This document shows, piece after piece, positions 5,617 to 13,452 of a stretch of 21,148 nucleotides of DNA. Source of the DNA: an uncultured Frankiales bacterium (lineage in GTDB: Bacteria; Actinomycetota; Actinomycetes; Mycobacteriales; SCTD01); contig CAMLIA010000056.1 in the NCBI GenBank assembly GCA_946479905.1, positions 1 through 21,148 on the forward strand, read 5' to 3'. Every line of letters begins with the position of its first letter. Within the stretch, counting starts at the first letter, position 1. The position numbers were made by a program, and so were the translations under genes. The notes below the pieces were generated by a model that was given only the letters and a program-made list of their open reading frames with translations, was not told the DNA's origin and ran no database searches.

Positions 5617-7575
5617 ATGACCTCGGCCCTGCTCCGCGCCCCCAAGCGGCTGTTCGTCGGGCGTGCCATGCGCAGCAGCCAGCTCGGCGAGACGCTGCTG
5701 CCGAAGCGGCTGGCCATGCCGGTGTTCTGCAGCGACCCGCTGTCGTCGGTGGCCTACGCGACGGAGGAGATCCTGCTCATCCTCAGCCTGGGTGGCCTGG
5801 CCTTCCTCCACCTGGCCTGGTACGTCGCGGCCGTCATCGTGACGCTGCTGGCGGTGGTCATCGCGTCCTACCGGCAGACCTGCCGCGCCTACCCGGGCGG
5901 GGGCGGCGCCTATGCCGTGGCCAGCGCCAACCTCGGACGGTCCGCTGGACTGGCGGCTGCCAGCGCGCTGCTCGTCGACTACGTCCTCACGGTCGCCGTG
6001 TCCGTGGTGGCGGGCGTCGCCGCGATCACCTCCGCGGCGCCCGGTCTGGCCCGGCACGCCGTCGCGCTCTCGCTCGGGTTCGTGCTGCTCCTCACCGTCG
6101 TCAACCTGCGCGGCGTCAAGGAGTCCGGACGTGCCTTCGCCGCGCCGACCTACGGGTTCCTGGTCGGCATCTACCTCATGCTCGGGGTGGGCGCGGTCCG
6201 GCTGCTGTCGGGAGAGCACCTGCTGGCCCCCTCCGCGCGGCTGCCGGTCCACGCCGAGCACTCCTACGCCGGGCTCGCCCTGGTGCTGCTGGCGATGCGC
6301 GCGTTCGCATCCGGCTGCACGGCGCTCACGGGGGTGGAGGCGATCAGCAACGGCGTCCCCGCGTTCACGTCACCCAAGGCCAAGAACGCCGCGGACACGC
6401 TGGCCATCATGGGGCTGTTCTCGATCACGATGTTCGCAGGGATCACGGTGCTCGCGCTCCGGCTGCACGTGCACGTCGCCGCCGACCCCACCGACCTCGG
6501 GCTGCCGGCGGGCACGGCGACCCAGACGGTCCTGGCGCAGATCGCCCAGACCGTCTTCGGGAAGGGCGTGCTGTTCTACTCCCTGCAGGCCGTCACGGCG
6601 GGGGTGCTGATCCTGGCGGCGAACACGGCGTTCAACGGCTTCCCGATGCTCACCTCCCTGCTCGCCGAGGACAGGTTCATGCCGCACCAGCTGCGCAACC
6701 GCGGTGACCGGCTGGTCTTCAGCAACGGCATCGTGCTGCTCGCCGTGTTCGCCGGCACGCTGGTCGTCGTCTTCAACGCCAGCGTCAGCGCGCTCATCCA
6801 GCTCTACATCGTCGGGGTGTTCGTCTCCTTCACGCTGTCCCAGCTGGGCATGGTCCGGCACTGGCAGCGCGAGCGGGGCCTCGTGACCCGGGGCCGGTCC
6901 CGATCGCGGATGCGCCGGGCGCAGCTCATCAACGCGACCGGGGCGCTGTTCACCGGGGTCGTGCTCGTCATCGTGCTCGTCACGAAGTTCACGCACGGGG
7001 CGTGGATCGTCACGTTGGCGATGCCCGCGCTGTTCCTGGCGATGCGGGCCGTGCACCGGCACTACACCCGGGTCGCGGCGGAGCTCCGGCCCCGGCCGGC
7101 CGGTGTCGTGCTGCCCAGCCGGGTGTATGCCGTCGTGCCCGTCAGCCAGCTCAACGAGCCGACCCTGCGCGCCCTGGCCTTCGCCCGCGCCACCCGACCG
7201 CACGAGCTCACCGCCGTCACGATCGAGGTCAACGAGCGCGAGACGCGGGAGCTCGTCGACGAGTGGGACGCCCGCAAGATCCCGGTCCCGCTGACGATCC
7301 TCGCCTCCCCCTACCGGGAGATCACCACGCCGCTGCTCGACTTCGTCCGGCACCTCCAGCGCCAGGGCCCGCGCGACGTCATCTGCGTCTTCATCCCGGA
7401 GTACGTCGTCGGCCGGTGGTGGGAGCACCTGCTGCACAACCAGAGCGCGCTGCGCCTGAAGGGCCGGCTGCTGTTCACCCCGGGAGTGATGGTCACGAGC
7501 GTCCCGTACCACCTGACGAGCGCCGCCGCCGACGGGGAGCGACCTCAGGAGGAGAGGCGGCCGGTCACGGCGTAG
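5617..7575 (+). CDS. kimA: KimA-type APC-superfamily potassium permease
   Basis: A 652-residue protein with about twelve membrane helices and a cytoplasmic C-terminal domain, closely resembling Bacillus subtilis KimA (YdaO), a proton-coupled high-affinity potassium transporter. Shared stretches include CSDPLSSVAYATEEILLIL (38-56), YPGGGGAYAVASANLG, LLVDYVLTVAVSV (118-130), ALTGVEAISNGVPAF (236-250), ANTAFNGFP and GDRLVFSNGI. From memory of the KimA structure, ion and proton site residues D36, Y43, D117, T121, T230 and E233 correspond to Asp40, Tyr47, Asp121, Thr125, Thr238 and Glu241 here. The ATG at 5617 matches the KimA N-terminus; the reading frame runs further upstream but through the operator. 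B. subtilis kimA is controlled by a c-di-AMP riboswitch, for which there is no space or sign here; divergent kdpDE suggests two-component control. The 3' end overlaps the opposing gene by 31 bp. Confidence 0.88.
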   Translation: MTSALLRAPKRLFVGRAMRSSQLGETLLPKRLAMPVFCSDPLSSVAYATEEILLILSLGGLAFLHLAWYVAAVIVTLLAVVIASYRQTCRAYPGGGGAYAVASANLGRSAGLAAASALLVDYVLTVAVSVVAGVAAITSAAPGLARHAVALSLGFVLLLTVVNLRGVKESGRAFAAPTYGFLVGIYLMLGVGAVRLLSGEHLLAPSARLPVHAEHSYAGLALVLLAMRAFASGCTALTGVEAISNGVPAFTSPKAKNAADTLAIMGLFSITMFAGITVLALRLHVHVAADPTDLGLPAGTATQTVLAQIAQTVFGKGVLFYSLQAVTAGVLILAANTAFNGFPMLTSLLAEDRFMPHQLRNRGDRLVFSNGIVLLAVFAGTLVVVFNASVSALIQLYIVGVFVSFTLSQLGMVRHWQRERGLVTRGRSRSRMRRAQLINATGALFTGVVLVIVLVTKFTHGAWIVTLAMPALFLAMRAVHRHYTRVAAELRPRPAGVVLPSRVYAVVPVSQLNEPTLRALAFARATRPHELTAVTIEVNERETRELVDEWDARKIPVPLTILASPYREITTPLLDFVRHLQRQGPRDVICVFIPEYVVGRWWEHLLHNQSALRLKGRLLFTPGVMVTSVPYHLTSAAADGERPQEERRPVTA

Positions 7576-7991
7576 CGGTAGACCTGCACGACGACGGTCA
7601 GGCCGACAGCGAGGGCGATGCCGCGCCCCAGCGCGCCGCCCCAGGTCTGCCGGTACGACGTGGGCCGGGCCCGCCCGTCGGGGCGGACCTCGACGGGCAG
7701 CTGCGTCCCCGTCGCCGGGACCTTCTCCAGGTGCAGGACGACGTCCCGCCCGTCGACCGTGGCGTGGATGCCGTCGTCGTGCAGGCCCGTCACGGTCGCG
7801 GTGGCCGTGACGGCGCCGGCCCAGGACCGGTCGTCGGCCCAGCGCAGGCCCGCGCCGACGAGCACGCCGAGCAGCACCCCCAGGAGCAGCACGCCCAGCT
7901 GGACGGCCGGGCCGGTCGTACGAGGGTGCGTCCGGCGGGCGAGCTCGCTGGGCTTCACCGCGCCATCGTGCCAGGGGGCACGCCGGGACAT
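7545..7991 (-). CDS. Small two-helix membrane protein, DUF3592-like
   Basis: A 148-residue protein with one hydrophobic helix near the N-terminus (about 29-48, [20 protein letters not shown]) and one near the C-terminus (about 120-138). Between them is a roughly 70-residue segment rich in beta-type residues ([44 protein letters not shown]). This helix-sheet-helix layout resembles DUF3592 proteins of unknown function. The last 31 bp overlap the 3' end of kimA in antisense. The start is uncertain: ATG 7991 abuts the hrcA -10 box, while the in-frame GTG 7958 has a CACGAT six bases upstream and would give 137 residues. No function can be assigned. Confidence 0.6.
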   Translation of the reverse strand: MSRRAPWHDGAVKPSELARRTHPRTTGPAVQLGVLLLGVLLGVLVGAGLRWADDRSWAGAVTATATVTGLHDDGIHATVDGRDVVLHLEKVPATGTQLPVEVRPDGRARPTSYRQTWGGALGRGIALAVGLTVVVQVYRYAVTGRLSS

Positions 7992-7996
7992 ACACT
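7991..7996 (+). promoter_or_regulatory. -10 box of the hrcA-dnaJ-rsmE promoter
   Basis: TACACT fits the actinobacterial housekeeping -10 consensus TANNNT. It would start transcription near 8002, inside the CIRCE operator that begins at 7996. No convincing TTGAC-like -35 is visible 16-18 bp upstream. Confidence 0.5.
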
Positions 7997-8022
7997 TGGC
8001 ACTCAGGTCCGATGAGTGCCAG
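7996..8022 (+). promoter_or_regulatory. CIRCE operator (HrcA-binding inverted repeat)
   Basis: TTGGCACTC, nine bases, GAGTGCCAG. This matches the CIRCE consensus TTAGCACTC-N9-GAGTGCTAA with the exact nine-base spacer, and the arms are complementary at 8 of 9 positions. It overlaps the predicted transcription start, so HrcA binding would block initiation and repress its own operon. Heat shock, by disabling HrcA, would relieve this. The right arm runs into the hrcA ribosome-binding site. Confidence 0.93.
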
Positions 8023-8026
8023 GAGG
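8021..8026 (+). promoter_or_regulatory. Ribosome-binding site that fixes the hrcA start at GTG 8036
   Basis: AGGAGG is the strongest Shine-Dalgarno sequence I saw in the window and ends 9 nt before GTG 8036. An in-frame ATG at 8012 would lie upstream of it, inside CIRCE, and is therefore unlikely to be the start. Confidence 0.75.
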
Positions 8027-8035
8027 TGTGCGGAA

Positions 8036-9040
8036 GTGCTGGACGACCGCAAGCTCGAGGTGCTTCGCGCCATCGTCGAGGACTTCGTCCAGACGAACGA
8101 GCCGGTGGGTTCCAAGATGCTCGCCGAGCGGCACGGCCTCGGGGTCAGCCCCGCGACCGTGCGCAACGACATGGCCGCCCTCGAGGACGAGGGGTTCATC
8201 ACGCACCCGCACACCAGCGCGGGGCGGATCCCCACCGACAAGGGCTACCGGCTGTTCGTGGACCGGCTCAGCCAGGTCAAGCCGCTGTCAGCGGCCGAGA
8301 AGCGCGCCATCGAGAGCTTCCTCGAGGGTGCCGTCGACCTCGACGACGTCGTGACCCGCAGCGTCCGGCTGCTCAGCCAGCTCACCCAGCAGGTGGCGGT
8401 GGTGCAGTACCCGTCGCTGAGCCGCGCCGAGGTCCGCCACCTCGAGATCGTCCACCTGGCGCCGAACCGGCTGATGCTCGTGCTCATCACCGACAGCGGC
8501 CGGGTCGAGCAGCGGGTGCTCGAGCTGCCCGCCGTCGTCACCGACGACGACGTCAGCGCCCTCCGCAACGTCTTCGGCCCGCGGTTGCACGGCGCCAAGC
8601 TCGTCGACGCGCCCCGCGCGCTGAGCGACCTGCCGGACGCGGCGCCGCCGTCGCTGCGGCCGGTCCTCACCAGCGTGCTGTCGGTCGTCCTCTCCACCCT
8701 CGTCGAGCGGCCCGAGGAGCGGATCGCGATCGGCGGCACGGCGAACCTCACACGGCACGCGCTCGACTTCCCCATGACGCTGCGCCCGGTGCTCGAGGCG
8801 CTCGAGGAGCAGGTCGTGCTGCTGAAGCTCATCGGTGAGGTCAACGACCCCACCACCGTGCACGTGAAGATCGGCGAGGAGAACAACGTGGAGGGACTGC
8901 GGTCCACCTCCGTGGTCACCATGAACTACGGACCCGGCGGGCTCGGTGTCGTCGGGCCCACGCGCATGGACTACAGCGGCAACATGAGCAGCGTGCGCGC
9001 GGTCGCCCGCTACGTCGGCGAGCTGCTGGCCGGGGCCTGA
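8036..9040 (+). CDS. hrcA: HrcA, heat-inducible transcription repressor
   Basis: HrcA is a dimeric repressor of class I heat-shock genes that binds CIRCE. From GTG 8036 the protein has 334 residues and begins [28 protein letters not shown], the typical HrcA N-terminus. The winged-helix DNA-binding part includes [42 protein letters not shown], followed by the GAF-like core and a C-terminal stretch ending in a [22 protein letters not shown] motif common in the family. It starts just downstream of a CIRCE element, so it is autoregulated. The stop TGA shares one base with the dnaJ ATG (TGATG), showing tight translational coupling. Confidence 0.96.
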   Translation: MLDDRKLEVLRAIVEDFVQTNEPVGSKMLAERHGLGVSPATVRNDMAALEDEGFITHPHTSAGRIPTDKGYRLFVDRLSQVKPLSAAEKRAIESFLEGAVDLDDVVTRSVRLLSQLTQQVAVVQYPSLSRAEVRHLEIVHLAPNRLMLVLITDSGRVEQRVLELPAVVTDDDVSALRNVFGPRLHGAKLVDAPRALSDLPDAAPPSLRPVLTSVLSVVLSTLVERPEERIAIGGTANLTRHALDFPMTLRPVLEALEEQVVLLKLIGEVNDPTTVHVKIGEENNVEGLRSTSVVTMNYGPGGLGVVGPTRMDYSGNMSSVRAVARYVGELLAGA

Positions 9041-10167
9041 TGACGGACTACTACGGACTGCTCGGGGTGCCCCAGGGGGCGACCGAGGAGCAGATCAAGA
9101 AGGCCTACCGCAAGCTCGCCCGCGAGCTGCACCCGGACGTGAACCCCGACCCCGAGGCGCAGGAGCGGTTCAAGCAGATCACCCGTGCCTACGAGGTGCT
9201 CTCCGACCCTCAGAAGCGGCAGGTCGTCGACCTCGGCGGCGACCCGCTCGCGCCCGGCGGCGGAGGCGCGGCCGGCTTCGGACAGGGCTTCAGCGGGTTC
9301 GGCGACATCATGGACGCCTTCTTCGGCGGCGGCGGTCACCGCGGGCCGCGCAGCCGGGTCCAGCAGGGGTCGGATGCCCTCATCCGGATCGAGTGCGAGC
9401 TGTCCGAGACCGCGTTCGGCGCGCAGCGCGAGCTCTCGATCGAGACCGCGGTGCGCTGCGGCACGTGCGACGGCCAGGGCACCGCCTCCGGCACGCTGCC
9501 GACCACCTGCGAGACCTGCCGCGGCCGCGGCGAGATCCAGCAGGTGCAGCGCAGCTTCCTCGGCCAGGTCATGACCAGCCGCACCTGCCCGCGCTGCTCC
9601 GGGACGGGCACCGTCATCGAGCACCCGTGCGGGGAGTGCCACGGCGACGGGCGGGTCCGCTCGCGCCGCACCCTGACCGTGAAGATCCCGGCCGGTGTCG
9701 AGGACGGCATGCGGATCCGGCTCGCCGGCGAGGGCGAGGTGGGTCCCGGCGGCGGTCCCCCCGGCGACCTCTACGTCGAGGTGCACGAGAAGCGGCACCC
9801 CGTCTTCACCCGCGACGGCGACGACCTGCACTGCACGGTCGCCCTGCCGATGACGGCCGCGGCCCTCGGCACGTCGATCCCGCTCGAGACCCTCGACGGC
9901 GTCGAGACCCTCGAGGTGCCGGCCGGCACCCAGCCGGACGAGGTGTTCGTCCTGCGGGCCCGAGGGGTGCCGCACCTGCGCGGCACCGGTCGCGGCAACC
10001 TGCACGTCCACCTCGACGTGCAGGTGCCCACCCGGCTCGACGACGAGCAGACCGAGCTGCTCAGGAAGCTCGCCGCGCTGCGCGGGGAGGAGCGACCCGG
10101 TCTGACCGCCAAGAGCGGTGGCGGGCTGTTCGGCAAGCTGCGCGAAGCGTTCGACCCGGGCCGGTGA
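9040..10167 (+). CDS. dnaJ: DnaJ co-chaperone (HrcA-linked DnaJ2 type)
   Basis: A complete 375-residue type I DnaJ, which stimulates DnaK ATPase and delivers unfolded clients. The J domain (1-65) has the HPD motif at 31-33. A Gly/Phe-rich linker spans about 66-100. The zinc-finger region has four CxxCxGxG repeats starting at Cys140, Cys157, Cys183 and Cys197. C-terminal client-binding beta domains end near 340. Actinobacteria commonly carry a second dnaJ beside hrcA, distinct from the one in the dnaK-grpE operon, and this gene fits that one. ATG 9040 overlaps the hrcA stop by one base, and rsmE starts within its own stop codon. Confidence 0.95.
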   Translation: MTDYYGLLGVPQGATEEQIKKAYRKLARELHPDVNPDPEAQERFKQITRAYEVLSDPQKRQVVDLGGDPLAPGGGGAAGFGQGFSGFGDIMDAFFGGGGHRGPRSRVQQGSDALIRIECELSETAFGAQRELSIETAVRCGTCDGQGTASGTLPTTCETCRGRGEIQQVQRSFLGQVMTSRTCPRCSGTGTVIEHPCGECHGDGRVRSRRTLTVKIPAGVEDGMRIRLAGEGEVGPGGGPPGDLYVEVHEKRHPVFTRDGDDLHCTVALPMTAAALGTSIPLETLDGVETLEVPAGTQPDEVFVLRARGVPHLRGTGRGNLHVHLDVQVPTRLDDEQTELLRKLAALRGEERPGLTAKSGGGLFGKLREAFDPGR

Positions 10168-10850
10168 CCAACCCGGTCTTCTTCTGCGAGGAGCTCGCAG
10201 GCGACCGGGTCCTGCTCGCCGGGCCGGAGGGCCGGCACGCCGCCCTCGTGAAGCGGCTTCGCGTCGGGGAGACCGTCGACCTGGTCGACGGTCGCGGCAC
10301 CCGCGCCACCGGCGTCATCAGCGAGGCCACCCGCGACACCGTCACGGTCGAGGTCACGGGGAGGTCCGTCGAGGCCGCACCGCAGCCCCGGCTCACCGTC
10401 GTCCAGGCGCTGGTGAAGGGCGACCGCGGCGAGCTGGCCGTGGAGCTCATGACCGAGGTCGGGGTCGACGCGATCGTCCCCTGGGCCGCCGCGCGGTGCA
10501 TCGCCAAGTGGACCGACAAGTCGCTCCAGCGGTGGCGCTCCACAGCTCAGGAGGCGGCCAAGCAGTCCCGCCGGGCGTGGTTCCCCACGGTGTCGGACGT
10601 TGCCGCCACGGCGGAGGTCGCCGCCCTTCCCGGGCTGCTCGTGCTGCACGAGGAGGCCACCACACCGCTGTCCGCGGTGGACCTGGCGGGCGACGTCGTG
10701 CTGGTCGTCGGACCCGAGGGCGGCATCGGGCCCGAGGAGCTGGACGTGCTCGGCGGCACCGCCGTGCGGCTGGGACCCACGGTCCTGCGCACCTCGACGG
10801 CCGGGGCCGCGGCTGCCGCGGTGATCAGCGCCCGTGCCGGCCGCTGGTAG
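10164..10850 (+). CDS. rsmE: RsmE, 16S rRNA (uracil-1498-N3)-methyltransferase
   Basis: RsmE uses SAM to methylate N3 of U1498 in the 30S decoding region. The 228-residue protein has an N-terminal PUA-like domain (about 1-70) and a C-terminal SPOUT knotted fold. The knot motifs are [13 protein letters not shown] (181-193) and [16 protein letters not shown] (202-217); a central [23 protein letters not shown] and EAAKQSRR also match the family. The GTG start at 10164 overlaps the dnaJ stop by 4 bp (GTGA). An hrcA-dnaJ-rsmE order is common in actinobacteria and would make this methyltransferase heat-inducible with the operon. It ends 6 bp from the convergent dedA stop with no clear terminator. 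Confidence 0.95.
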   Translation: MTNPVFFCEELAGDRVLLAGPEGRHAALVKRLRVGETVDLVDGRGTRATGVISEATRDTVTVEVTGRSVEAAPQPRLTVVQALVKGDRGELAVELMTEVGVDAIVPWAAARCIAKWTDKSLQRWRSTAQEAAKQSRRAWFPTVSDVAATAEVAALPGLLVLHEEATTPLSAVDLAGDVVLVVGPEGGIGPEELDVLGGTAVRLGPTVLRTSTAGAAAAAVISARAGRW

Positions 10851-10856
10851 CCGGGG

Positions 10857-11462
10857 TCAGGACCGGTTGCGCTTGCGACGGCGGTGGACGAGCGCGACCG
10901 TGACGGCCACGACGACGAGCCCGAGCACGACGTAGCCGAAGCTCGTGACGTAGGTGCCGATGGCCTCCCCGACGAGGTACCCGCCGAGGACGCACGCGAC
11001 GGCCCAGAGCGTGCCCCCGAGCGCGTTGTAGAGGAAGAAGGTCCGGTAGGGCAGCCGGGCCATCCCGGCCGCGCCCGGCACCATGGCCCGCAGCAGCGCC
11101 GTCCAGCGGCCGAAGAACACGGCGGTGCCGCCGCGCTTGAGCAGGAACGTCTCGGTGATCATCCAGCGCTCCTCGCCGACCGCCCGCCCGAGCCAGGTGG
11201 CCTGCAGCGTCTGCCCGAAGCGGCGGCCGACGGCGTACCCGACGGCGTCCCCCGTGATCGCCCCCGCGACGGCGAGGACGAGCAGGACGAGCAGGCTGGC
11301 GCCGTTGCGGGTGCCGACCGCGCCGCCGAAGATGAGCGCCGTCTCGCCGGGGAACACGAAGCCGAGCAGGATGGACGCCTCGAGGAACGGCAGCAGGAAC
11401 ACCACCAGGTAGAGCGCCCAGACCGGGAAGCCGCTCAGGAGGGAGTCGACGAACCCGGCCAC
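10857..11462 (-). CDS. DedA-family membrane protein
   Basis: A 201-residue integral membrane protein. The family signatures are LPFLEASILLGFVFPGETALIFGG (24-47), GDAVGYAVGRRFG (71-83), FFGRW (116-120) and RAMVPGAAGM (125-134). It ends in a membrane helix and a basic tail (HRRRKRNRS). DedA proteins are inner-membrane proteins; several have been implicated in flipping phospholipid or undecaprenyl-phosphate carriers and in proton-motive-force homeostasis. The exact substrate cannot be predicted here. The GTG at 11462 lies 10 bp after the stop of the Gmad2-domain gene on the same strand. It is probably co-transcribed with the sigma-factor operon and may also have its own leaderless promoter (TAGGGT at 11475-11470). 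Confidence 0.88.
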   Translation of the reverse strand: MAGFVDSLLSGFPVWALYLVVFLLPFLEASILLGFVFPGETALIFGGAVGTRNGASLLVLLVLAVAGAITGDAVGYAVGRRFGQTLQATWLGRAVGEERWMITETFLLKRGGTAVFFGRWTALLRAMVPGAAGMARLPYRTFFLYNALGGTLWAVACVLGGYLVGEAIGTYVTSFGYVVLGLVVVAVTVALVHRRRKRNRS

Positions 11463-11469
11463 ACGCCGA

Positions 11470-11475
11470 ACCCTA
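11470..11475 (-). promoter_or_regulatory. Candidate -10 box overlapping a stop codon, leaderless start of dedA
   Basis: On the minus strand TAGGGT begins with the TAG stop of the Gmad2-domain gene and ends seven bases before the GTG at 11462. It has the same geometry as the boxes before hemW, phoH and the histidine phosphatase gene. The -35 region was not recognised. Confidence 0.35.
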
Positions 11476-12381
11476 CGTGCCGCGCACCACCCGCAGGACC
11501 AGGAGACGGTTCAGCGAGCCGTCCTTGGGCGAGAAGGTCTTGAGCACCAGCGCCCCGGTGTACCAGTGGGTGTCCGTCCACGTCAGCGACGTGGACCAGG
11601 GCGCCCCGGAGCCGGCCGGGGCTGCGGCGGACCCGATGGCCCGTCTGTCCTGCGTGACGAGGGTGACGACGACGTTCTCGTCGACGCCCGTGATCGTCCC
11701 CGTGACCGTGAGCGGGCTGCGCACCGCGGCGCCCTCCCGGGGGCTGCTGACGTCGAAGGAGGCGTCGTAGGTGACGCCGGCGACGGAGTAGGCCCGCGGC
11801 GTCCCGTCGTCCTCGCGCACCAGCGTGACGGTGCCGACCTTCCTGCCGTCGGCAGCGTGGACCTCCACGACGTCGCAGGAGACGCACGTCTGGACGAGGC
11901 GGACCCCGGTCAGCCTCAGGTAGTCGTCGACGAAGTGCTGGGCGACGTCGAGGTTGCTGCCCGCCCAGGGCATCGTGCTCGGGTCGGCGCGCCAGGCCTG
12001 CGCCTGCGCGTGCGAGGCGAACGGCCAGATCGCCGGGGCGAACGGCTGGCGGACGAAGGCCTCCGGCGAGGGCGTCGGGCTCGGGTCCGACAACGGCGTC
12101 GGGCACGCGCCCTCGGCAGCCGCGCCGTAGCAGAACCAGCTCGTCGGGCTGGGGGGCCCGCCGACCTGGCTCAGCGAGCTGCGGTCGTCCGCGGCGCCGA
12201 ACGCGAAGAAGGCCGTCACCGCGGCGGCGGTGACCACGGCTGCGCCGGGGACCACCAGCCAGCGGGCCCGGCGGCGGGCAGCGACCCGCTCCTGGATCCT
12301 CGCCAGCCCGTCCCCGGACGGCACGACCAGCTCGGCCTGCTGCCGCAGGAGCGCGGCGAGCTTGTCCTCAGGGGTGCTCAT
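11473..12381 (-). CDS. Membrane-anchored Gmad2-domain protein, sigma-factor partner candidate
   Basis: A 302-residue single-pass protein. It has a cytoplasmic N-terminus of about 40 residues, one membrane helix (about 41-62) and a long extracytoplasmic part. The outside part has a Pro/Ser/Thr linker (about 75-107), four cysteines (84, 93, 166, 169) and, from about 209 to 300, an immunoglobulin-like Gmad2-type domain (VSSPREGAAVRSPLTVTGT ... SPKDGSLNRLLVLRVV). Its ATG at 12381 overlaps the sigma-factor stop by 4 bp, the usual place for an anti-sigma factor, and the topology fits that role. The short N-terminus lacks the HxxxCxxC zinc anti-sigma motif, so the anti-sigma function is inferred from position only. 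Gmad2 domains also occur in spore-germination and surface proteins. Confidence 0.7.
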   Translation of the reverse strand: MSTPEDKLAALLRQQAELVVPSGDGLARIQERVAARRRARWLVVPGAAVVTAAAVTAFFAFGAADDRSSLSQVGGPPSPTSWFCYGAAAEGACPTPLSDPSPTPSPEAFVRQPFAPAIWPFASHAQAQAWRADPSTMPWAGSNLDVAQHFVDDYLRLTGVRLVQTCVSCDVVEVHAADGRKVGTVTLVREDDGTPRAYSVAGVTYDASFDVSSPREGAAVRSPLTVTGTITGVDENVVVTLVTQDRRAIGSAAAPAGSGAPWSTSLTWTDTHWYTGALVLKTFSPKDGSLNRLLVLRVVRGT

Positions 12382-12911
12382 GAGCGGTCCTCCAGCAGGG
12401 GGCGCAGCGCTGTCATCGCGCGCGAGGTGTGGCTCTTGACGGCGCCGACGCTGCAGCCCATCGCGGCTGCGGTCTGGGCCTCGGACAGGTCGCCGTAGTA
12501 GCGCAGCACGACCGCCTCACGCTGCCGGCGAGGCAGCCGCTGCAGGGCCTGCAGCACGGCGTCGCGCTGCACGCCGCGCAGCGCCGTCGACTCGGCCGAG
12601 GCCACGTCGGCGGGCGGGTCGGGCAGGTGCTTGGCGGCCACCTGCCGGCGTCGCAGCCGCGACCGCGACAGGTTCACCACCGTCGTGCGCAGGTAGGCCT
12701 CGGCCTTGTCCGGCTCGCGCAGGCCGCGCCAGCTGCCGTGCACCTTGACGTAGGCGTCCTGCACGACCTCCTCGGCGTTGTCGCGGTCACCGGTGAGGAA
12801 GGCCGCGAGCCGGACCAGGGACCGGTAGTGCGCGGTGTAGAGCTCGGTGAGCCGGTCCTCGGCGGCGACGGCCACCGCCCCACCCCCCGTCCCTGCGAGT
12901 GCGCTGCTCAT
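12378..12911 (-). CDS. ECF RNA polymerase sigma factor (SigE family)
   Basis: A 177-residue group IV sigma factor. Region 2 (about 20-85) includes LYTAHYRSLVRLAAFLTGDRDNAEEVVQDAYVKV. Region 4 (about 112-170) includes LQRLPRRQREAVVLRYYGDLSEAQTAAAMGCSVGAVKSHTSRAMTAL. The short, directly linked regions fit the actinobacterial SigE-type ECF family (the family name used in protein models, not Streptomyces sigE specifically). It is co-transcribed with the membrane Gmad2-domain gene through an ATGA overlap and probably with dedA. The divergent Pro-rich surface protein 51 bp away is a possible target, but I found no clear ECF promoter motif in that gap. Confidence 0.88.
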   Translation of the reverse strand: MSSALAGTGGGAVAVAAEDRLTELYTAHYRSLVRLAAFLTGDRDNAEEVVQDAYVKVHGSWRGLREPDKAEAYLRTTVVNLSRSRLRRRQVAAKHLPDPPADVASAESTALRGVQRDAVLQALQRLPRRQREAVVLRYYGDLSEAQTAAAMGCSVGAVKSHTSRAMTALRPLLEDRS

Positions 12912-12950
12912 GACCTCAACGACGTCGACCCCGGCGCTGAGGTTTACTCG

Positions 12951-12956
12951 TATCCT
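12951..12956 (+). promoter_or_regulatory. Candidate -10 box, leaderless start of the Pro-rich surface protein
   Basis: TATCCT fits TANNNT and ends six bases before the ATG at 12963, leaving no room for a ribosome-binding site, so a leaderless transcript is likely. No good -35 is visible at the usual distance, so another sigma factor could be involved. Confidence 0.4.
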
Positions 12957-12962
12957 CGGCAG

Positions 12963-13445
12963 ATGCTCCCAGCACGGCGCGCCGCGGCGCTGCTCGCCGC
13001 GACGACGATCGCGGTCCTGGCGCTGACCGGGACCTCGGCTGCAGAGACCCCGACGCCCAGCCCGACCCCCTCGCCGACGCCGATCCTCACCCTGCCGCCG
13101 GTGACCCCGACCCCCGTCCTCAGCCCGACGCCCTCACCGACGCCGACCGCCACGCACTCCGCGAGGCCCCGTGCGACGGCGTCGCCGACCCGCGTCCGGC
13201 GCACCAGCAGCCCCCGTCCGCAGCCGGTGCTGACGGCGGCGGCCACCGTCACAGCCGAGCCGACCCTGGACCTCGCGAGCCCGACCCCCTCGGCGAGCCC
13301 GACGGCGAAGGCCGTCAAGGCCAAGCCGGCCGCGAGCGACGGCGGCTCGAAGCTGTCCCGGCTCGGTTGGCTCGTGATCGGCGGTGCCGTGCTGCTCGGC
13401 ATCGGTGGCGGTGCCGGTCTCTACCTCACCCGCGATCAGCCATGA
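12963..13445 (+). CDS. Secreted, membrane-anchored Pro/Ser/Thr-rich protein
   Basis: A 160-residue protein with three parts. A signal peptide (about 1-27, LPARRAAALLAATTIAVLALTGTSAAE, with a likely Ala-x-Ala cleavage site) comes first. A low-complexity stalk of TPTPSPTP-like repeats with scattered Arg and Lys (about 28-135) follows. A C-terminal membrane helix (about 138-155, LGWLVIGGAVLLGIGGGAGLYL) with a short tail ends it. It resembles a cell-wall-spanning stalk held by its C-terminal helix; there is no LPxTG sorting motif and no enzymatic domain. It is divergent from the ECF sigma factor gene and ends 7 bp before the HIT gene. Function unknown; a surface spacer or an ECF-regulon envelope protein is a guess from context. 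Confidence 0.75.
   Translation: MLPARRAAALLAATTIAVLALTGTSAAETPTPSPTPSPTPILTLPPVTPTPVLSPTPSPTPTATHSARPRATASPTRVRRTSSPRPQPVLTAAATVTAEPTLDLASPTPSASPTAKAVKAKPAASDGGSKLSRLGWLVIGGAVLLGIGGGAGLYLTRDQP
13051..13155 (+). repeat. Low-complexity Pro-Thr/Ser coding repeat
   Basis: Irregular repeats of CCGACGCC/AGCCCGACC type encode TPTPSPTPSPTP and SPTPSPTPT stretches within the stalk of the surface protein. The repeat follows codon units and is not an intergenic or CRISPR-type array. Such tracts can vary in length between strains. Confidence 0.6.
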
Positions 13446-13452
13446 TGTCCCG

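Noticed and set aside
10848..10870. Possible bidirectional terminator between rsmE and dedA
   Set aside because: The best stem I can form is GGTC-AG-GACC with a two-base loop and no T tract, too weak to call.
13042..13160. Tandem repeat that could be a small repeat array
   Set aside because: The repeats keep the reading frame, vary in length and encode Pro-Thr/Ser stalk residues; there are no unique spacers, so it is not CRISPR.
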